The translations under genes were made by a program, and so were the position numbers. The notes beneath the pieces are model-generated. The model was not told the DNA's origin. It saw nothing but the letters and a program-made list of their open reading frames with translations, and searched no databases. From Gordonia sp. UBA5067 (lineage in GTDB: Bacteria; Actinomycetota; Actinomycetes; Mycobacteriales; Mycobacteriaceae): a DNA stretch of 64,000 nt. Shown here one piece after another: positions 18,296-27,543 of the stretch. Location: the NCBI RefSeq assembly GCF_002414845.1, contig NZ_DIAX01000073.1:11890-75889 (forward strand). The letters run 5' to 3'. Numbering within the stretch: position 1 is the stretch's first letter; every line of letters starts with the position of its first letter.

Positions 18296-19264
18296 ATGCT
18301 GAAGACTGCGTCGAAAACGATGCGTAGCCGCATGCTGGTTGCGCTGGTTGCGATCGCAACCTCGCTGGGCCTGGTGACCGTGGTCGGCGGGGCACAGGCG
18401 GCGGCCCGGATCGGCGGCACCCAGGTCGGCCTGGAGCAGTTCTGGATCAACGGCTGCGGAATGCCCAAAGTCAAGGTCCGTGCGTGGAAGCGGCCGGGCA
18501 ACTACAAGACCGTCATCATGCTCGACGGCATGCGCGCCCAGTACGACTACAGCGGCTGGGAGATCAACACCAACATCCAGGAGATGGTCCGTTCCGGCGT
18601 CAACGTCGTCGAACCCATCGGAGGTCCGGCGAGTTTCTACACCGACTGGGACGCGCCGAGCAACTTCAACGGTCAGCAATACCGGTACACCTGGAACTGC
18701 GCCATCACTCGGTCCCTGGTCCACGCACTCGACCGGCGCGGCTACCGGGTCGGGAGGAGCCGCAAGTACGCGATCATGGGCTTGTCGATGGGCGGTAACG
18801 CCTCACTGACGATCGGTGCGCAGAACCGTCATAACTTCGACGCCGCCGGATCGCTGTCGGGGTACAACTTCCTCTCGGCGCCCGGCATGCGGACGATGAT
18901 TCGTCTCGCGATGCTCGACGTTGATCCCAAGCCGTGGAATGTTGATTCGATGTGGCCGATCTGGGGCCTGCAGTGGTTCCAGAACGACCCGATGTGGAAC
19001 ATCGGCAACATGCACGGGATGAAGATCTTCGTCGGCTCGGGCAATGGCCTGTTCGGCCGCTACAACGCCCTGCCGAATGTGTTCGACGACCTCTTCCAGG
19101 GTTCGACGCTGGAGTTCCTGGCTTTCACCCAGGCGAAGGCCTTCCAGGCCGCTGCCGCGCTGTCGGGCCTGCCGGTCATGTCCTATGACGCCGTCGGCAC
19201 CCATTCGTGGGGCTACTGGCAGGACATGGTCTGGAACGCGAAGTCGCGCGGATTCTTCCGCTGA
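18296..19264 (+). CDS. Mycolyltransferase (antigen 85 family), short form
   Basis: 322 residues. Signal peptide of about 37 residues ending in a GGAQAAA stretch. Antigen-85 fold: MLDGMRAQYDYSGWEINTN, PIGGPASFYTDWDAP (substrate loop) and the nucleophile elbow GLSMGG with Ser164; the catalytic His is in GTHSWGYWQDM. Transfers mycolic acids from trehalose monomycolate to arabinogalactan or to another trehalose monomycolate outside the membrane. It lies where M. tuberculosis has fbpA (Rv3804c). A very strong terminator follows, so it is transcribed separately from the next mycolyltransferase. Confidence 0.93.
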   Translation: MLKTASKTMRSRMLVALVAIATSLGLVTVVGGAQAAARIGGTQVGLEQFWINGCGMPKVKVRAWKRPGNYKTVIMLDGMRAQYDYSGWEINTNIQEMVRSGVNVVEPIGGPASFYTDWDAPSNFNGQQYRYTWNCAITRSLVHALDRRGYRVGRSRKYAIMGLSMGGNASLTIGAQNRHNFDAAGSLSGYNFLSAPGMRTMIRLAMLDVDPKPWNVDSMWPIWGLQWFQNDPMWNIGNMHGMKIFVGSGNGLFGRYNALPNVFDDLFQGSTLEFLAFTQAKAFQAAAALSGLPVMSYDAVGTHSWGYWQDMVWNAKSRGFFR

Positions 19265-19323
19265 CTACCGAGGCCGACCACCCCTTCAGTAACAAAATTC
19301 TCACCTGTCACAGCGTGGCATAG

Positions 19324-19376
19324 CCAAAAAGCATCGCCCTCCGTGTAAGAACAACACGGAGGGCGATGCTTTTTGG
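19324..19376. terminator. Very strong intrinsic terminator between the mycolyltransferases
   Basis: Two 23-base arms (19324-19346 and 19354-19376) are perfectly complementary around a 7-nt loop. The stem includes a GC-rich centre (GCCCTCCGTGT) and ends in AAAAA/TTTTT, so it has the U tract needed in both orientations. It lies 60 bases after the first mycolyltransferase stop. Confidence 0.9.
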
Positions 19377-19432
19377 TGCCCGATGAGGGATCGGAGCCGC
19401 GTCGTCGGTGAGGACGTGAAGGAGTCAGTGCT

Positions 19433-20953
19433 GTGAGGACCGGTCGAGCGGTGCGAGGAATGTCGGCGGGGGATCGTCGGGTGCCGCTCACCAGGAGCTG
19501 GGCTGCCGCCGTCGGGTGTGCGCTCGTCGGCGTGCTGCTCGTGCCCATCGTCGGGTCGGCCGCGGCAGAACCGCCACCACCTCCGGCCGCACCGGCCGCA
19601 CCGGCCGCACCGGCACCCCCGGCTGCACCGGCTGCACCGGTGCCGCCGCCAAGTCCTGCGCCGAAGGTGCCGGGGGCCGGTGCGTCGACGCCCCCGCCGG
19701 CCCCGCCGGTCGCCGCACCACAGAGCGTGCGCGTCACCAAAACCTTCTGGTACACCGATCGTCAGGTCTCGCTCTGGGTGCATTCGCCGGCGATGAACAC
19801 CGACATCCAAGTCCAACTGCTCCTGGCGCGCGACTGGTGGTCGCGGCCGACCGCCACGTTCCCGCAGCTGACGATGCTCGACGGCCTGCGCGCCCAGGAC
19901 GACCAGAACGGCTGGGTCATCAATACCAACGTCGTCGACTTCTACAAGGACAAGAACCTCAACGTCATCCTGCCGGTGGGCGGTGAGTCGAGCTTCTACA
20001 CCGACTGGTTGCAGCCCGATCACGGGAAGAACTATCAGTGGGAGACGTTCCTCATCAAGGAACTCCCAACCATCATCGAGCGCGATTGGCGCTCGACCGA
20101 GGTGCGCGGCGTCGAGGGGTTGTCGATGGGCGGCACGGCCGCGATGATGCTCGCCGCCCGCAATCCGGGCTTCTACAAGTTCGCCGCGTCCTTCTCGGGG
20201 ATCTTGCAGCTGACGTCGCTCGGCATGCAGCCAGCCATCCAATTCGCGATGCACGACGCCGGTGGCTATGACTCGCAGAAGATGTTCGGCCTGCCCACCA
20301 ATGCGGCGTGGCGCGAGCACGACCCGTATCTGCTCGCCGAGCAGCTCCGCGGCACCAGCATCTACCTGTCGTCGGGTAACGGTGTGGTCGGGCCCCACGA
20401 CAAGCCGAGCGACATCCCCCTACTGGCCACCAACTACTCCGGCGTCGGCCTCGAGTTGCTGTCCCGGGTGACGTCACAGCAGTTCGCCTCGGAGTTGAAT
20501 CGTAAGGGGATTCCCGGGCAGGCCGTCTACCGCCCGTCGGGCACGCACACCTGGCCGTACTGGCAGTTCGAGATGACCCAGGCCTGGCCGCAGGCGGCGA
20601 GCGCGCTCGGGCTCGCCGAGGATCGGCCGGCCTGCCGTACCGCCGGGGCGATTAAGAAGGTGTACGAGCCGAATAAGCGCCTGTTGGGTGAGTGCCTCAC
20701 CCCGGAGTACTCGGTCGCCGGCGGGCGCGCCCAGGACTTCCGCGGCGGTCGGATCATCACTGGGCCGAAGGGGCCCAAGATCGTCGGCGGTGCCATCGGC
20801 GGAGCCTACGTCTCAGTGGGCGGACCCGGCGGTAAACTCGGTCTCCCCACCAGCAGCGAGCGCGTGACGAAGGACCGAAAGGGCAAGGTCAGCGACTTCC
20901 AGCGCGGCAAGATCACCTGGACGGCGCGTCGCGGTGCCATCGTCGGGAAGTAG
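19433..20953 (+). CDS. Mycolyltransferase with proline-rich stalk and C-terminal LGFP repeats
   Basis: 506 residues. Signal peptide, then a Pro/Ala-rich stalk (about residues 45-95), then an antigen-85 domain with MLDGLRAQDDQNGWVINTN, PVGGESSFYTDW and GLSMGG (Ser231), and His in GTHTWPYWQFEM. The last 90 residues (LGECLTPEYSVAGGRAQDF, then GKLGLPTSSE and VSDFQRGKITW) are LGFP repeats, as in the large corynebacterial mycolyltransferase PS1/Cmt type. GTG start with GAAGGAG upstream. Likely a wall-bound mycolyltransferase held at the cell surface by LGFP and stalk. Own promoter, after the strong terminator. Confidence 0.92.
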   Translation: MRTGRAVRGMSAGDRRVPLTRSWAAAVGCALVGVLLVPIVGSAAAEPPPPPAAPAAPAAPAPPAAPAAPVPPPSPAPKVPGAGASTPPPAPPVAAPQSVRVTKTFWYTDRQVSLWVHSPAMNTDIQVQLLLARDWWSRPTATFPQLTMLDGLRAQDDQNGWVINTNVVDFYKDKNLNVILPVGGESSFYTDWLQPDHGKNYQWETFLIKELPTIIERDWRSTEVRGVEGLSMGGTAAMMLAARNPGFYKFAASFSGILQLTSLGMQPAIQFAMHDAGGYDSQKMFGLPTNAAWREHDPYLLAEQLRGTSIYLSSGNGVVGPHDKPSDIPLLATNYSGVGLELLSRVTSQQFASELNRKGIPGQAVYRPSGTHTWPYWQFEMTQAWPQAASALGLAEDRPACRTAGAIKKVYEPNKRLLGECLTPEYSVAGGRAQDFRGGRIITGPKGPKIVGGAIGGAYVSVGGPGGKLGLPTSSERVTKDRKGKVSDFQRGKITWTARRGAIVGK

Positions 20954-21032
20954 GGCGTTCGCGGCGTTCAGCGGACGCTGGGGCCCGGGCTTCTGGCGTC
21001 CACGAGGGTATCGGCAATCGGTAGCGCAGTTC

Positions 21033-21050
21033 TGCAACGCGTTCTAGATT
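21033..21050 (+). promoter_or_regulatory. KstR-like operator over the fadD17 -10 box
   Basis: TGCAACGCGTTCTA at 21033-21046 fits the KstR consensus TNNAACNNGTTNNA. TAGATT at 21045-21050 fits a -10 box and ends six bases before the ATG, so transcription probably starts at the start codon. A repressor bound here would block the promoter. Confidence 0.6.
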
Positions 21051-21056
21051 GGGGTC

Positions 21057-22637
21057 ATGGCTGACACTGTGACGCAACTCCTTTCCGAGCGAACTGACGA
21101 TGAGGGCCTGGCCATCGTTCACGACACCGGCAGGTGGAGCTGGTCGGAATATCTCGCCGACGCGCGCGCCATGGCGGCCGCGGTCCTGGCCGCTGCCGAT
21201 TCGTCGCGGCCCATGCACATCGGCGTGCTGCTGGGGAACAGCCCGACGATGCTCATCGCCATCGCGGCGGGTGCGCTCGGCGGCTACGTCACCGCCGGTA
21301 TCAACAACACCAGACGGGGTGAGGGACTCGCCACCGACATCCGTCGCGCCGATTGCCAGATCCTGCTGACCGACGCCGAACACCACAGCCTCCTCGACGG
21401 CCTCGACCTCGGTGACTGCCAGGTCTTCGACACCTCGACTGACGAGTGGGCCGCGCGCGTCGCCGCCGCCCCCGAACTGGTGCCCTACTCGACGCCCGGT
21501 CCGGGTGATCCCTTCATGCTGATCTTCACCTCGGGCACGAGTGGCGATCCCAAACCGGTGCAGCTGGCCCACATGCTCATCCCGTTCGCCGGGCCGCCGC
21601 TGATTGAGAAGTTCGGGCTGTCCGCCGTCGACGTTTGCTACCTCTCGATGCCGCTGTTCCACTCTGCCGCGCTCCTCGGGGGGTACTGTGTGGCGGCGAC
21701 CAGCGGCGCGACGATGGTGCCGGCGAAATTCTCGGCGTCGACCTTCCTCGCCGACATCCGCCGATTCGGTGCGACCTACATGAACTACGTCGGCAAGCCG
21801 CTGGCCTACATCCTGGCCACCCCCGAGCAGCCCGACGACTCCGACAATCCGTTGCGCGCCGCATTCGGCAACGAGGCCAGCGACCGCGACATCGACGACT
21901 TCGCCCGGCGGTTCGGCACCATGGTGTGGGACGGGTACGGGTCCAGCGAGCTCGCCATCATCATCACCCGCGAGCCCGGCACGCCGCCCGGATCCATCGG
22001 CAAGGGCTTTCCCGGCGTGGCAATCCACAACCCGGCCACCCTCGCCGAGTGTGCGGTCGCCGAGTTCGATGAGACCGGCGCGCTGGGTAACGCCGCCGAG
22101 GCAATCGGCGAGCTCGTCAACACCTCTGGCGCCGGTATGTTCACCGGTTACTACAACGATGCGTCGACGACTGCCGAGCGCATGCGCGAGGGCATGTATT
22201 GGTCCGGCGACCTGGGCTACCGCGATGCAGACGGATGGATCTACCTCGCTGGGCGCACCGGCGACTGGCTCCGCGTCGACGGTGAGAACATGACCGCCGG
22301 CCCGATTGAGCGGATCCTGCAGCGCATGCCGGAGATCGGGCAGGCTGCGGTGTACGGGGTCCCCGACGATTCGGTGGGCGATGCGGTGATGGTGGCGATC
22401 GTGCCCAGCGGCATCGGTGATCTCACCCCGGCGGCGCTCGCGGCCTTCCTTGCCGACCAGGCCGACCTGTCGTCGAAGGGATGGCCGCGATACGTGCGGG
22501 TCAGCTCGGCGCTGCCGACGACGGCGACCAACAAGATCATCAAGCGGGAACTGAAGCAGGAGGGTGCGACCGCCCGCACCGACGAGCAGCTGTGGATGCG
22601 CGAGCCGCGCGGGAAGAATTACCGCGTTTCAATCTGA
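21057..22637 (+). CDS. fadD17: Steroid/fatty acyl-CoA synthetase, FadD17-like
   Basis: 526 residues. Adenylate-forming enzyme: P-loop FTSGTSGDPKPVQ (about residue 157), YGSSE, then SGDLGYRDADGWIYLAGRTGD and the catalytic lysine region TNKIIKRELK. Sequence style along the whole length (SMPLFHSAALLGG, FLADIRRFGATYMNYVGKPL) closely resembles M. tuberculosis FadD17, a KstR-regulated synthetase implicated in activating steroid side-chain acids. The KstR-like box over its promoter supports that role. It is not part of the M. tuberculosis cell-wall locus, so it appears inserted here. Convergent with the transporter operon, ten bases from the LivF-like stop. Confidence 0.85.
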   Translation: MADTVTQLLSERTDDEGLAIVHDTGRWSWSEYLADARAMAAAVLAAADSSRPMHIGVLLGNSPTMLIAIAAGALGGYVTAGINNTRRGEGLATDIRRADCQILLTDAEHHSLLDGLDLGDCQVFDTSTDEWAARVAAAPELVPYSTPGPGDPFMLIFTSGTSGDPKPVQLAHMLIPFAGPPLIEKFGLSAVDVCYLSMPLFHSAALLGGYCVAATSGATMVPAKFSASTFLADIRRFGATYMNYVGKPLAYILATPEQPDDSDNPLRAAFGNEASDRDIDDFARRFGTMVWDGYGSSELAIIITREPGTPPGSIGKGFPGVAIHNPATLAECAVAEFDETGALGNAAEAIGELVNTSGAGMFTGYYNDASTTAERMREGMYWSGDLGYRDADGWIYLAGRTGDWLRVDGENMTAGPIERILQRMPEIGQAAVYGVPDDSVGDAVMVAIVPSGIGDLTPAALAAFLADQADLSSKGWPRYVRVSSALPTTATNKIIKRELKQEGATARTDEQLWMREPRGKNYRVSI

Positions 22638-22647
22638 CGCGGGTCGG

Positions 22648-23361
22648 TCAGGAACCCAGATAGGCGGACTCCAGCCGTGGCAGGTCGGCGGCCAACACGC
22701 CGGCCGCCTCGGTCAGGGCCACCTCACCGTGGGCCAGGACGACCGCCTGATCGGCGACCGCCAGAGCAAGTCGGACGTGCTGCTCAACGAGTATGACGGC
22801 GGTGCCGTCCTGTTCGGCCACGGTGCGCAGCACCGGGAGGATCGACTCGACGATGATCGGCGCGAGCCCCATGCTGAGTTCGTCGATCAATAGCACTCGC
22901 GGTCGCTGCAGGAGTGCGCGCGCAATGGCGAGCATCTGCTGTTCGCCGCCGGAGAGATCCCCGGCGGCGACATCGAGGCGCCTGGTCAGCGCCGGAAAGT
23001 AGCCCAGTGCCTGCTGGATCGCCGGGGCGGCGGCGGATTTGCGGCGGGGGGCGGCCAGTTTCAGATGCTGGGCGGTGGTGAGGTTCCGGAAGAGGGCCCG
23101 ATCGTCGGGCACGAGGACGACTCCGGCACGCACGGCCGCGCGCGGGTTCCCAGAACTCGTCGCCGAATCGTCGACGAACACCTCGCCGCCCAGGCGCGGA
23201 AGCAGGCCCGCGAGGGTCATCAACAGCGTTGTCTTGCCGGCCCCGTTGGGGCCGAGCAGGGCGATGATCTCGCCGCGCTGGACCGTCAGGTCGATGCCGC
23301 GGACACAGGGACTCTTCTTCGCGTACCCGGCATCGACCCCTACGCAGCGCAGCGCACTCAT
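22648..23361 (-). CDS. ABC transporter ATP-binding protein, LivF type
   Basis: 237 residues. Walker A LGPNGAGKTT, signature LSGGEQQML, Walker B VLLIDE, and the LivF-like ending VEQHVRLALAVADQAVVL. Start ATG 23361 overlaps the upstream fusion-gene stop by four bases (ATGA); a longer frame upstream is antisense-like and rejected. Forms the second ATPase of the branched-chain-type transporter at this locus. The cargo is inferred to be a steroid or lipid acid because of the KstR-like operator and neighbouring fadD17, not amino acids. Confidence 0.9.
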   Translation of the reverse strand: MSALRCVGVDAGYAKKSPCVRGIDLTVQRGEIIALLGPNGAGKTTLLMTLAGLLPRLGGEVFVDDSATSSGNPRAAVRAGVVLVPDDRALFRNLTTAQHLKLAAPRRKSAAAPAIQQALGYFPALTRRLDVAAGDLSGGEQQMLAIARALLQRPRVLLIDELSMGLAPIIVESILPVLRTVAEQDGTAVILVEQHVRLALAVADQAVVLAHGEVALTEAAGVLAADLPRLESAYLGS

Positions 23362-26168
23362 GCCTGGACCTCCTCGTTCGCGGTACCGGTGGTGCCCGGA
23401 CCGTCGTCGCCCGCTGAGCCGAGGTACGCCCGGATTACGCTGGGGTCGGTGCGGATGAGTTCCGGTGGGCCGCTCGCGACGACTTCGCCGAGGTCGAGAA
23501 CGACCACCTTGTCGCAGACGCGCAGGACAAGGTCCATGTCGTGGTCGATGAGCAGCATCGTGACGCCGCGCGACGCGGCCGAGCGCAGACGTTCGCCGAG
23601 CCACCGGCTCTCGGTGGAGTCGAGGCCGGCGGCCGGCTCGTCGAGCAGTGCCACCGTGGGCCGACCGGCGAGTACGCGGGCCACCGACACCAACTGCCGC
23701 TGTCCCTGCGACAGGTCGGCGACGATCGAGTCGGCGAGCTCGGCGATTTCCAGCAGACCCAGGGCCTGGGCCACGGTCCCGGTCACGTCGTGCTCGGCGC
23801 GCGCGACGCCGACGCTCACGTTTTCCGCGACGGTTAGTTCGTCGTAGAGTTCCACGTCCTGGAAACTGCGCCCCAGGCCGGCGCGCGCGCGGCGATGGGG
23901 CGACATGCCGGTGAGGCTGCGGCCGCCGAGGACGATGGCGCCGGTGGCGGGGACGAAGCCACTGATCGCGTCGACCAGAGTGGTCTTCCCCGCCCCGTTG
24001 GGTCCGATCAGGCCGACGATCTCGCCCGGCCGCAGGTCCAGGTCGACACTGTTCACCGCGGTGACCGTGCCGTAGGTGACGGTCACGTCGTTGATGGCGA
24101 GGACGGGGGCACGGTGGGGGTCGCTGGTGGGATCGGAGCCGGCGCGTTCGACGTCGCCGAGCAGGGCCGTGGCGGCGCCGATGCTGTCGGCGGCGGTGCG
24201 GCCGGACTTTCCCTTCAGCCCCGACGGCAGGGGGATCCGGTGCAAGTACCCGCTGATACCGTCGGGACTGGTAACCACGGTCAGCACCAGCAGCACACCG
24301 GTGGCGAGCATGTAGAAGTCGCCGAAGTGAAGGTACTTGTCAAGGACGAAGGCCAGCAGCGCCCCCGGGGCGAGGAGACCGCCGAGCATGGCCCCCGAGA
24401 TCGACGTCACGCCGGCGATGTAGAAGGCCGCGAAGAGGCCGATGCCGGCCAGTACTGCGTAGCTCGAGGCCGCGGCCAGCGTCTGCTGGTAGGCGAGCAG
24501 CACACCGCCGAGGCCGGCGATGAATGATGCGATGGCAAACGCGATCAGCTTGGTGGCGCCGACGTTGACGCCCGCGGCGGCGGCCGACCGCTCGTTCGCG
24601 CGGACGGCGAGCATGGCGGCGCCGAGACGGCTGCGTCGCAGGACGGCGACCCCCAGCGCGCAGCTGGTCAGGACGACCAGGCACAACACGCCGAAGGAGA
24701 TGCGGTAGCCGTCCCCGGAGCCGACGGCCATGTTGATGCCGAAGAGTGTCGGGTCGGGGATACGCAGTGCGGCGCCGGTCGGATCGTCGAGGTTCTTCAG
24801 CTGTTCGCTCTGGCCGTTCAGGTCGGGGTTCTGGAACCACGCCTGTTCTAGAAACACTGCGAGGGCCAGGGTGGCCACCATGAGCGGCAGGCCGCGGACC
24901 CGCAACGACGGGAGGCCGACGACGATGCCGATGACCATCGCGAACCCCGCGGCGAGTAGCGGGGAGATCGGGAAGGGCAGGCCCCAGTCGGCGGTGATCC
25001 GGGCCAGGGTGAAGGCGCCCGCGCCGGCCAGCGTCAGCTGGGCCAGCGAAACCTGTCCCGCATACCCGGTGATCACGACCTGCGAGAGGGCGATGATGGC
25101 AAAGATCAGGCTCATGATGACGGCCAAGCGCATGCTGCCCGAGGTGAGGTAGAGCGCGGCGATCACGACGACAACGCCGATGACCGTCGGAATGATCAGG
25201 CCCGCTGGCCGCGGGGTGCGGCCGAGGTCCTGGCGGATCAGGGCTCCCCGGCCCGGCAGGGCCTGACCCCGGATCAGGAGGAAGCCGAGGATCAGCACCA
25301 ACGGCACCGCTTCACCGAGACCGTAGCGCGGCAGCCAGGCGAAGACGTCCTGGAGCTTGGTCACCTCGCTCATCAGCATGCCGATCGCCAGCCCGGCGCC
25401 GACGGTGACGCCGATGCCGGTGAAGTTGCCGACGAGCGCGGCGGCGAGTGCGGGCACCAGGAACAGGCTGTAGGCAAATGGGCTCAGCGTGGTGATCGGG
25501 GCGATGAGGATGCCGGCCAGGCCGGCCGTTGCCGATGACAGTGCCCAGTTCGCTACGGCGATCCGGTTGGGGGACAACCCGGTGACCAGCGCGCCCTTCT
25601 CAGATTCGGCCGCTGCTTCGGTCGCGATACCGAATCGGGTGTAGCGCAGTACGAGGGCCGCGCAGACCGCCAGGCCGATCACGACGGCCGCCAGCCAGAA
25701 GTGGTCGGTCGTCACCCGCTGGCCGCCGATCGTCAGGCTGCCCTGCGGGAAGATGTACCTGACTGCGGGGGAGTCGTCTTTGACCCGCAGGCTGATGAGC
25801 GCCTGCAGCACGAGCATGACCCCGATCGCGGCGACGGCTTTGGCCAGCGCGGGTGCGGTCCGCATCGGCCGAAAGACAACCAGATAGAGTCCGACGCCCA
25901 GCAGGGTGGCGATTACCACAGAAATCGCCATCGCCGGCACGATGCTCAGGTTGGCGCCCAGGTCGATCTTCGCGTCGAAACCGGGGATCGGATTGAGCAG
26001 CTTTCCCTGGCGCAGGTAGGCGTAGGTGTAGGCGGTGTATAGCGCGATCGCGCCGGTGGCGAAGTTGACCACGCCGGAACTTTTGAAGGTCATCACCAGC
26101 GCAAGGCCCAGTGCCGCGTAGACGGCGCCGTTGCCGATGCCCATGGCGAGGTAGGCGAAGTGGTCCAT
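23358..26168 (-). CDS. LivH-LivM-LivG fusion: two permease domains plus ATPase in one polypeptide
   Basis: 936 residues. Residues about 1-290 form a LivH-type permease (MGIGNGAVYAALGLALVMT, GIATEAAAESEKGALVTGLS); about 330-640 a LivM-type permease (YAGQVSLAQLTLAGAGAF, GLPSLRVRGLPLMVATLAL, AVRANERSAAAAGVN); about 690-936 a LivG-type ATPase (Walker A IGPNGAGKTT, signature LSQGQRQ, Walker B VALLDEP, DHDMDLVLRVCD). In most bacteria these are three genes; here no stop or frameshift separates them. Together with the LivF protein and the lipoprotein at 26274 it makes a complete importer with two different ATPases. A stem-loop separates it from the binding-protein gene. Confidence 0.93.
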   Translation of the reverse strand: MDHFAYLAMGIGNGAVYAALGLALVMTFKSSGVVNFATGAIALYTAYTYAYLRQGKLLNPIPGFDAKIDLGANLSIVPAMAISVVIATLLGVGLYLVVFRPMRTAPALAKAVAAIGVMLVLQALISLRVKDDSPAVRYIFPQGSLTIGGQRVTTDHFWLAAVVIGLAVCAALVLRYTRFGIATEAAAESEKGALVTGLSPNRIAVANWALSSATAGLAGILIAPITTLSPFAYSLFLVPALAAALVGNFTGIGVTVGAGLAIGMLMSEVTKLQDVFAWLPRYGLGEAVPLVLILGFLLIRGQALPGRGALIRQDLGRTPRPAGLIIPTVIGVVVVIAALYLTSGSMRLAVIMSLIFAIIALSQVVITGYAGQVSLAQLTLAGAGAFTLARITADWGLPFPISPLLAAGFAMVIGIVVGLPSLRVRGLPLMVATLALAVFLEQAWFQNPDLNGQSEQLKNLDDPTGAALRIPDPTLFGINMAVGSGDGYRISFGVLCLVVLTSCALGVAVLRRSRLGAAMLAVRANERSAAAAGVNVGATKLIAFAIASFIAGLGGVLLAYQQTLAAASSYAVLAGIGLFAAFYIAGVTSISGAMLGGLLAPGALLAFVLDKYLHFGDFYMLATGVLLVLTVVTSPDGISGYLHRIPLPSGLKGKSGRTAADSIGAATALLGDVERAGSDPTSDPHRAPVLAINDVTVTYGTVTAVNSVDLDLRPGEIVGLIGPNGAGKTTLVDAISGFVPATGAIVLGGRSLTGMSPHRRARAGLGRSFQDVELYDELTVAENVSVGVARAEHDVTGTVAQALGLLEIAELADSIVADLSQGQRQLVSVARVLAGRPTVALLDEPAAGLDSTESRWLGERLRSAASRGVTMLLIDHDMDLVLRVCDKVVVLDLGEVVASGPPELIRTDPSVIRAYLGSAGDDGPGTTGTANEEVQA

Positions 26169-26220
26169 GGTCCTGCCTGTCGGGGGAGAATGCGCTGCGG
26201 GTGGGATCGAACTGGTGGGG

Positions 26221-26263
26221 AACGGTGTTCGGGGGCCGCCAGCGGCGACCCCCGAACACCGTT
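26221..26263 (-). other. Intercistronic stem-loop between binding protein and permease
   Basis: AACGGTGTTCGGGGG (26221-26235) pairs perfectly with CCCCCGAACACCGTT (26249-26263); the inner bases CCGC/GCGG can extend it. No long U tract. It begins 10 bases after the binding-protein stop codon, so it probably acts as a partial terminator or 3'-stabiliser that keeps binding protein in excess over permease, as in other ABC operons. Confidence 0.65.
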
Positions 26264-26273
26264 ATCGCTACTT

Positions 26274-27506
26274 CTAGTTGACGACGGTGCTGTTGCTCAG
26301 CTTTCCGTCGGCGCCGACCTCGCTGACCAGAATCGACTTGCTGCACAGGTTGGGCGCCTTGGGGAACGCCTTGCCGTTGCAGGTGAAGGTCAGGCCGGGA
26401 GCAGCCGGGACCGGCACGTTCTGCGCGGCGCGCAGGGCGTCGGTGTACTGCTTGGCGGTGATCGGGCCGGCCGGCAGGCTCTTGCCCACCTCGCCGATCG
26501 AGCTGATCACTTGGTAGCCGAGGTAAGCCAGACCGTTCGGGTCGACATCAGGGGAATACTTCGCGAGCACCGAGCGGTACCGGACGACGGTCGGGTCATC
26601 GCCGGTCGTGATGACAGTCGTGAACGACTTGGCACCCTCGACGGCGTCGGTGCCGACGTTGTCGGTAACCGTCTTGTCCAGGCAGCTCGCGATCAGATAC
26701 TTCTTCACCTGAGGCGCCGCGGTTTTGAGTGCCTTCAGGCTCGAGACGCACTGACGCGAGTCGCCGAGGACGGTGACGGCGTCCGGCTTATCGGCCAGGC
26801 CCGCGCTGATCTGCGGTGTTGGGTCGGCGACATTGGACGGGATGGTCACGACTTTGACGTCGATGCCGGCCGGCTTGAAGAAGGCCTGTGCCATCTGGCC
26901 CACCGACGCCGCGGCATCGCCCGAGTCGCCGATCAGGATGGTGAACTTCTTCACGCCCTCCTTGGCGGCGGTCTGGGCCTGGCCGTTGAGAACGGCCACC
27001 GTACCGCCGGAGAGCATGTAACCACCGGGGGCGCCCATCTCGACGGCCGATACCGGTGCCTGGGAGACGTACGGGATGCCCGCGCGCGCGACGATGGGCA
27101 GCATGACCGCGCCTTGCGAGGTCATCGGCACGGCGACGACGGCAACCTTTTTCTCGACCATTTCATTGGCGCACTTGGTCGCCGATGCGGGATCCTCGTG
27201 TTGGTTGCAGACGATCAGGTCGACCCGGTGACCGTTGATGCCGCCGGCATTGTCGTTGAGATACTTGGCCGCGGCCTCGCCGCCCTTGGTGAGCTGTGGG
27301 ATCGAGACCACGCCGCCGCCGGATCCGATGAGACCGATCTTGATTGCTTCGCCGGCCGCGGCCGAGGTGGGCAGGTCGGTGGTCGGCCCGCCGGCCTTGT
27401 CCTTGTCGTTCGAGCACGCGGTGAGCGTGCTCAGCACGAGTGCGCCGGCGGCCCCGGCAATCGCCGCCGTGCGGACGATCCGCCGGGTGTTTCTCGGAGT
27501 TTTCAA
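26274..27506 (-). CDS. Substrate-binding lipoprotein, branched-chain amino acid type (Peripla_BP_6)
   Basis: 410 residues. Lipoprotein signal with lipobox LTAC (Cys about residue 31), followed by KIGLIGSGGGVVSIPQLTKGGEAAAKYLNDNAGG, split here only as family context: the opening is typical of Leu/Ile/Val-binding proteins. TTG start at 27506, with GGGA eight bases upstream. First gene of the transporter operon, with a KstR-like operator about 40 bases upstream. Captures the transported compound outside the membrane; given the regulation and fadD17, a steroid or related acid is the favoured cargo (inference). Confidence 0.9.
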   Translation of the reverse strand: MKTPRNTRRIVRTAAIAGAAGALVLSTLTACSNDKDKAGGPTTDLPTSAAAGEAIKIGLIGSGGGVVSIPQLTKGGEAAAKYLNDNAGGINGHRVDLIVCNQHEDPASATKCANEMVEKKVAVVAVPMTSQGAVMLPIVARAGIPYVSQAPVSAVEMGAPGGYMLSGGTVAVLNGQAQTAAKEGVKKFTILIGDSGDAAASVGQMAQAFFKPAGIDVKVVTIPSNVADPTPQISAGLADKPDAVTVLGDSRQCVSSLKALKTAAPQVKKYLIASCLDKTVTDNVGTDAVEGAKSFTTVITTGDDPTVVRYRSVLAKYSPDVDPNGLAYLGYQVISSIGEVGKSLPAGPITAKQYTDALRAAQNVPVPAAPGLTFTCNGKAFPKAPNLCSKSILVSEVGADGKLSNSTVVN

Positions 27507-27543
27507 CGGTCAGTTCCCTTCAGTCGTGGAGCACTTGCGGCGA

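Noticed and set aside
19560..19720. Low-complexity Pro/Ala coding stretch as a separate repeat element
   Set aside because: It encodes the stalk of a secreted mycolyltransferase; triplet-rich coding of Pro/Ala explains the DNA repetition.
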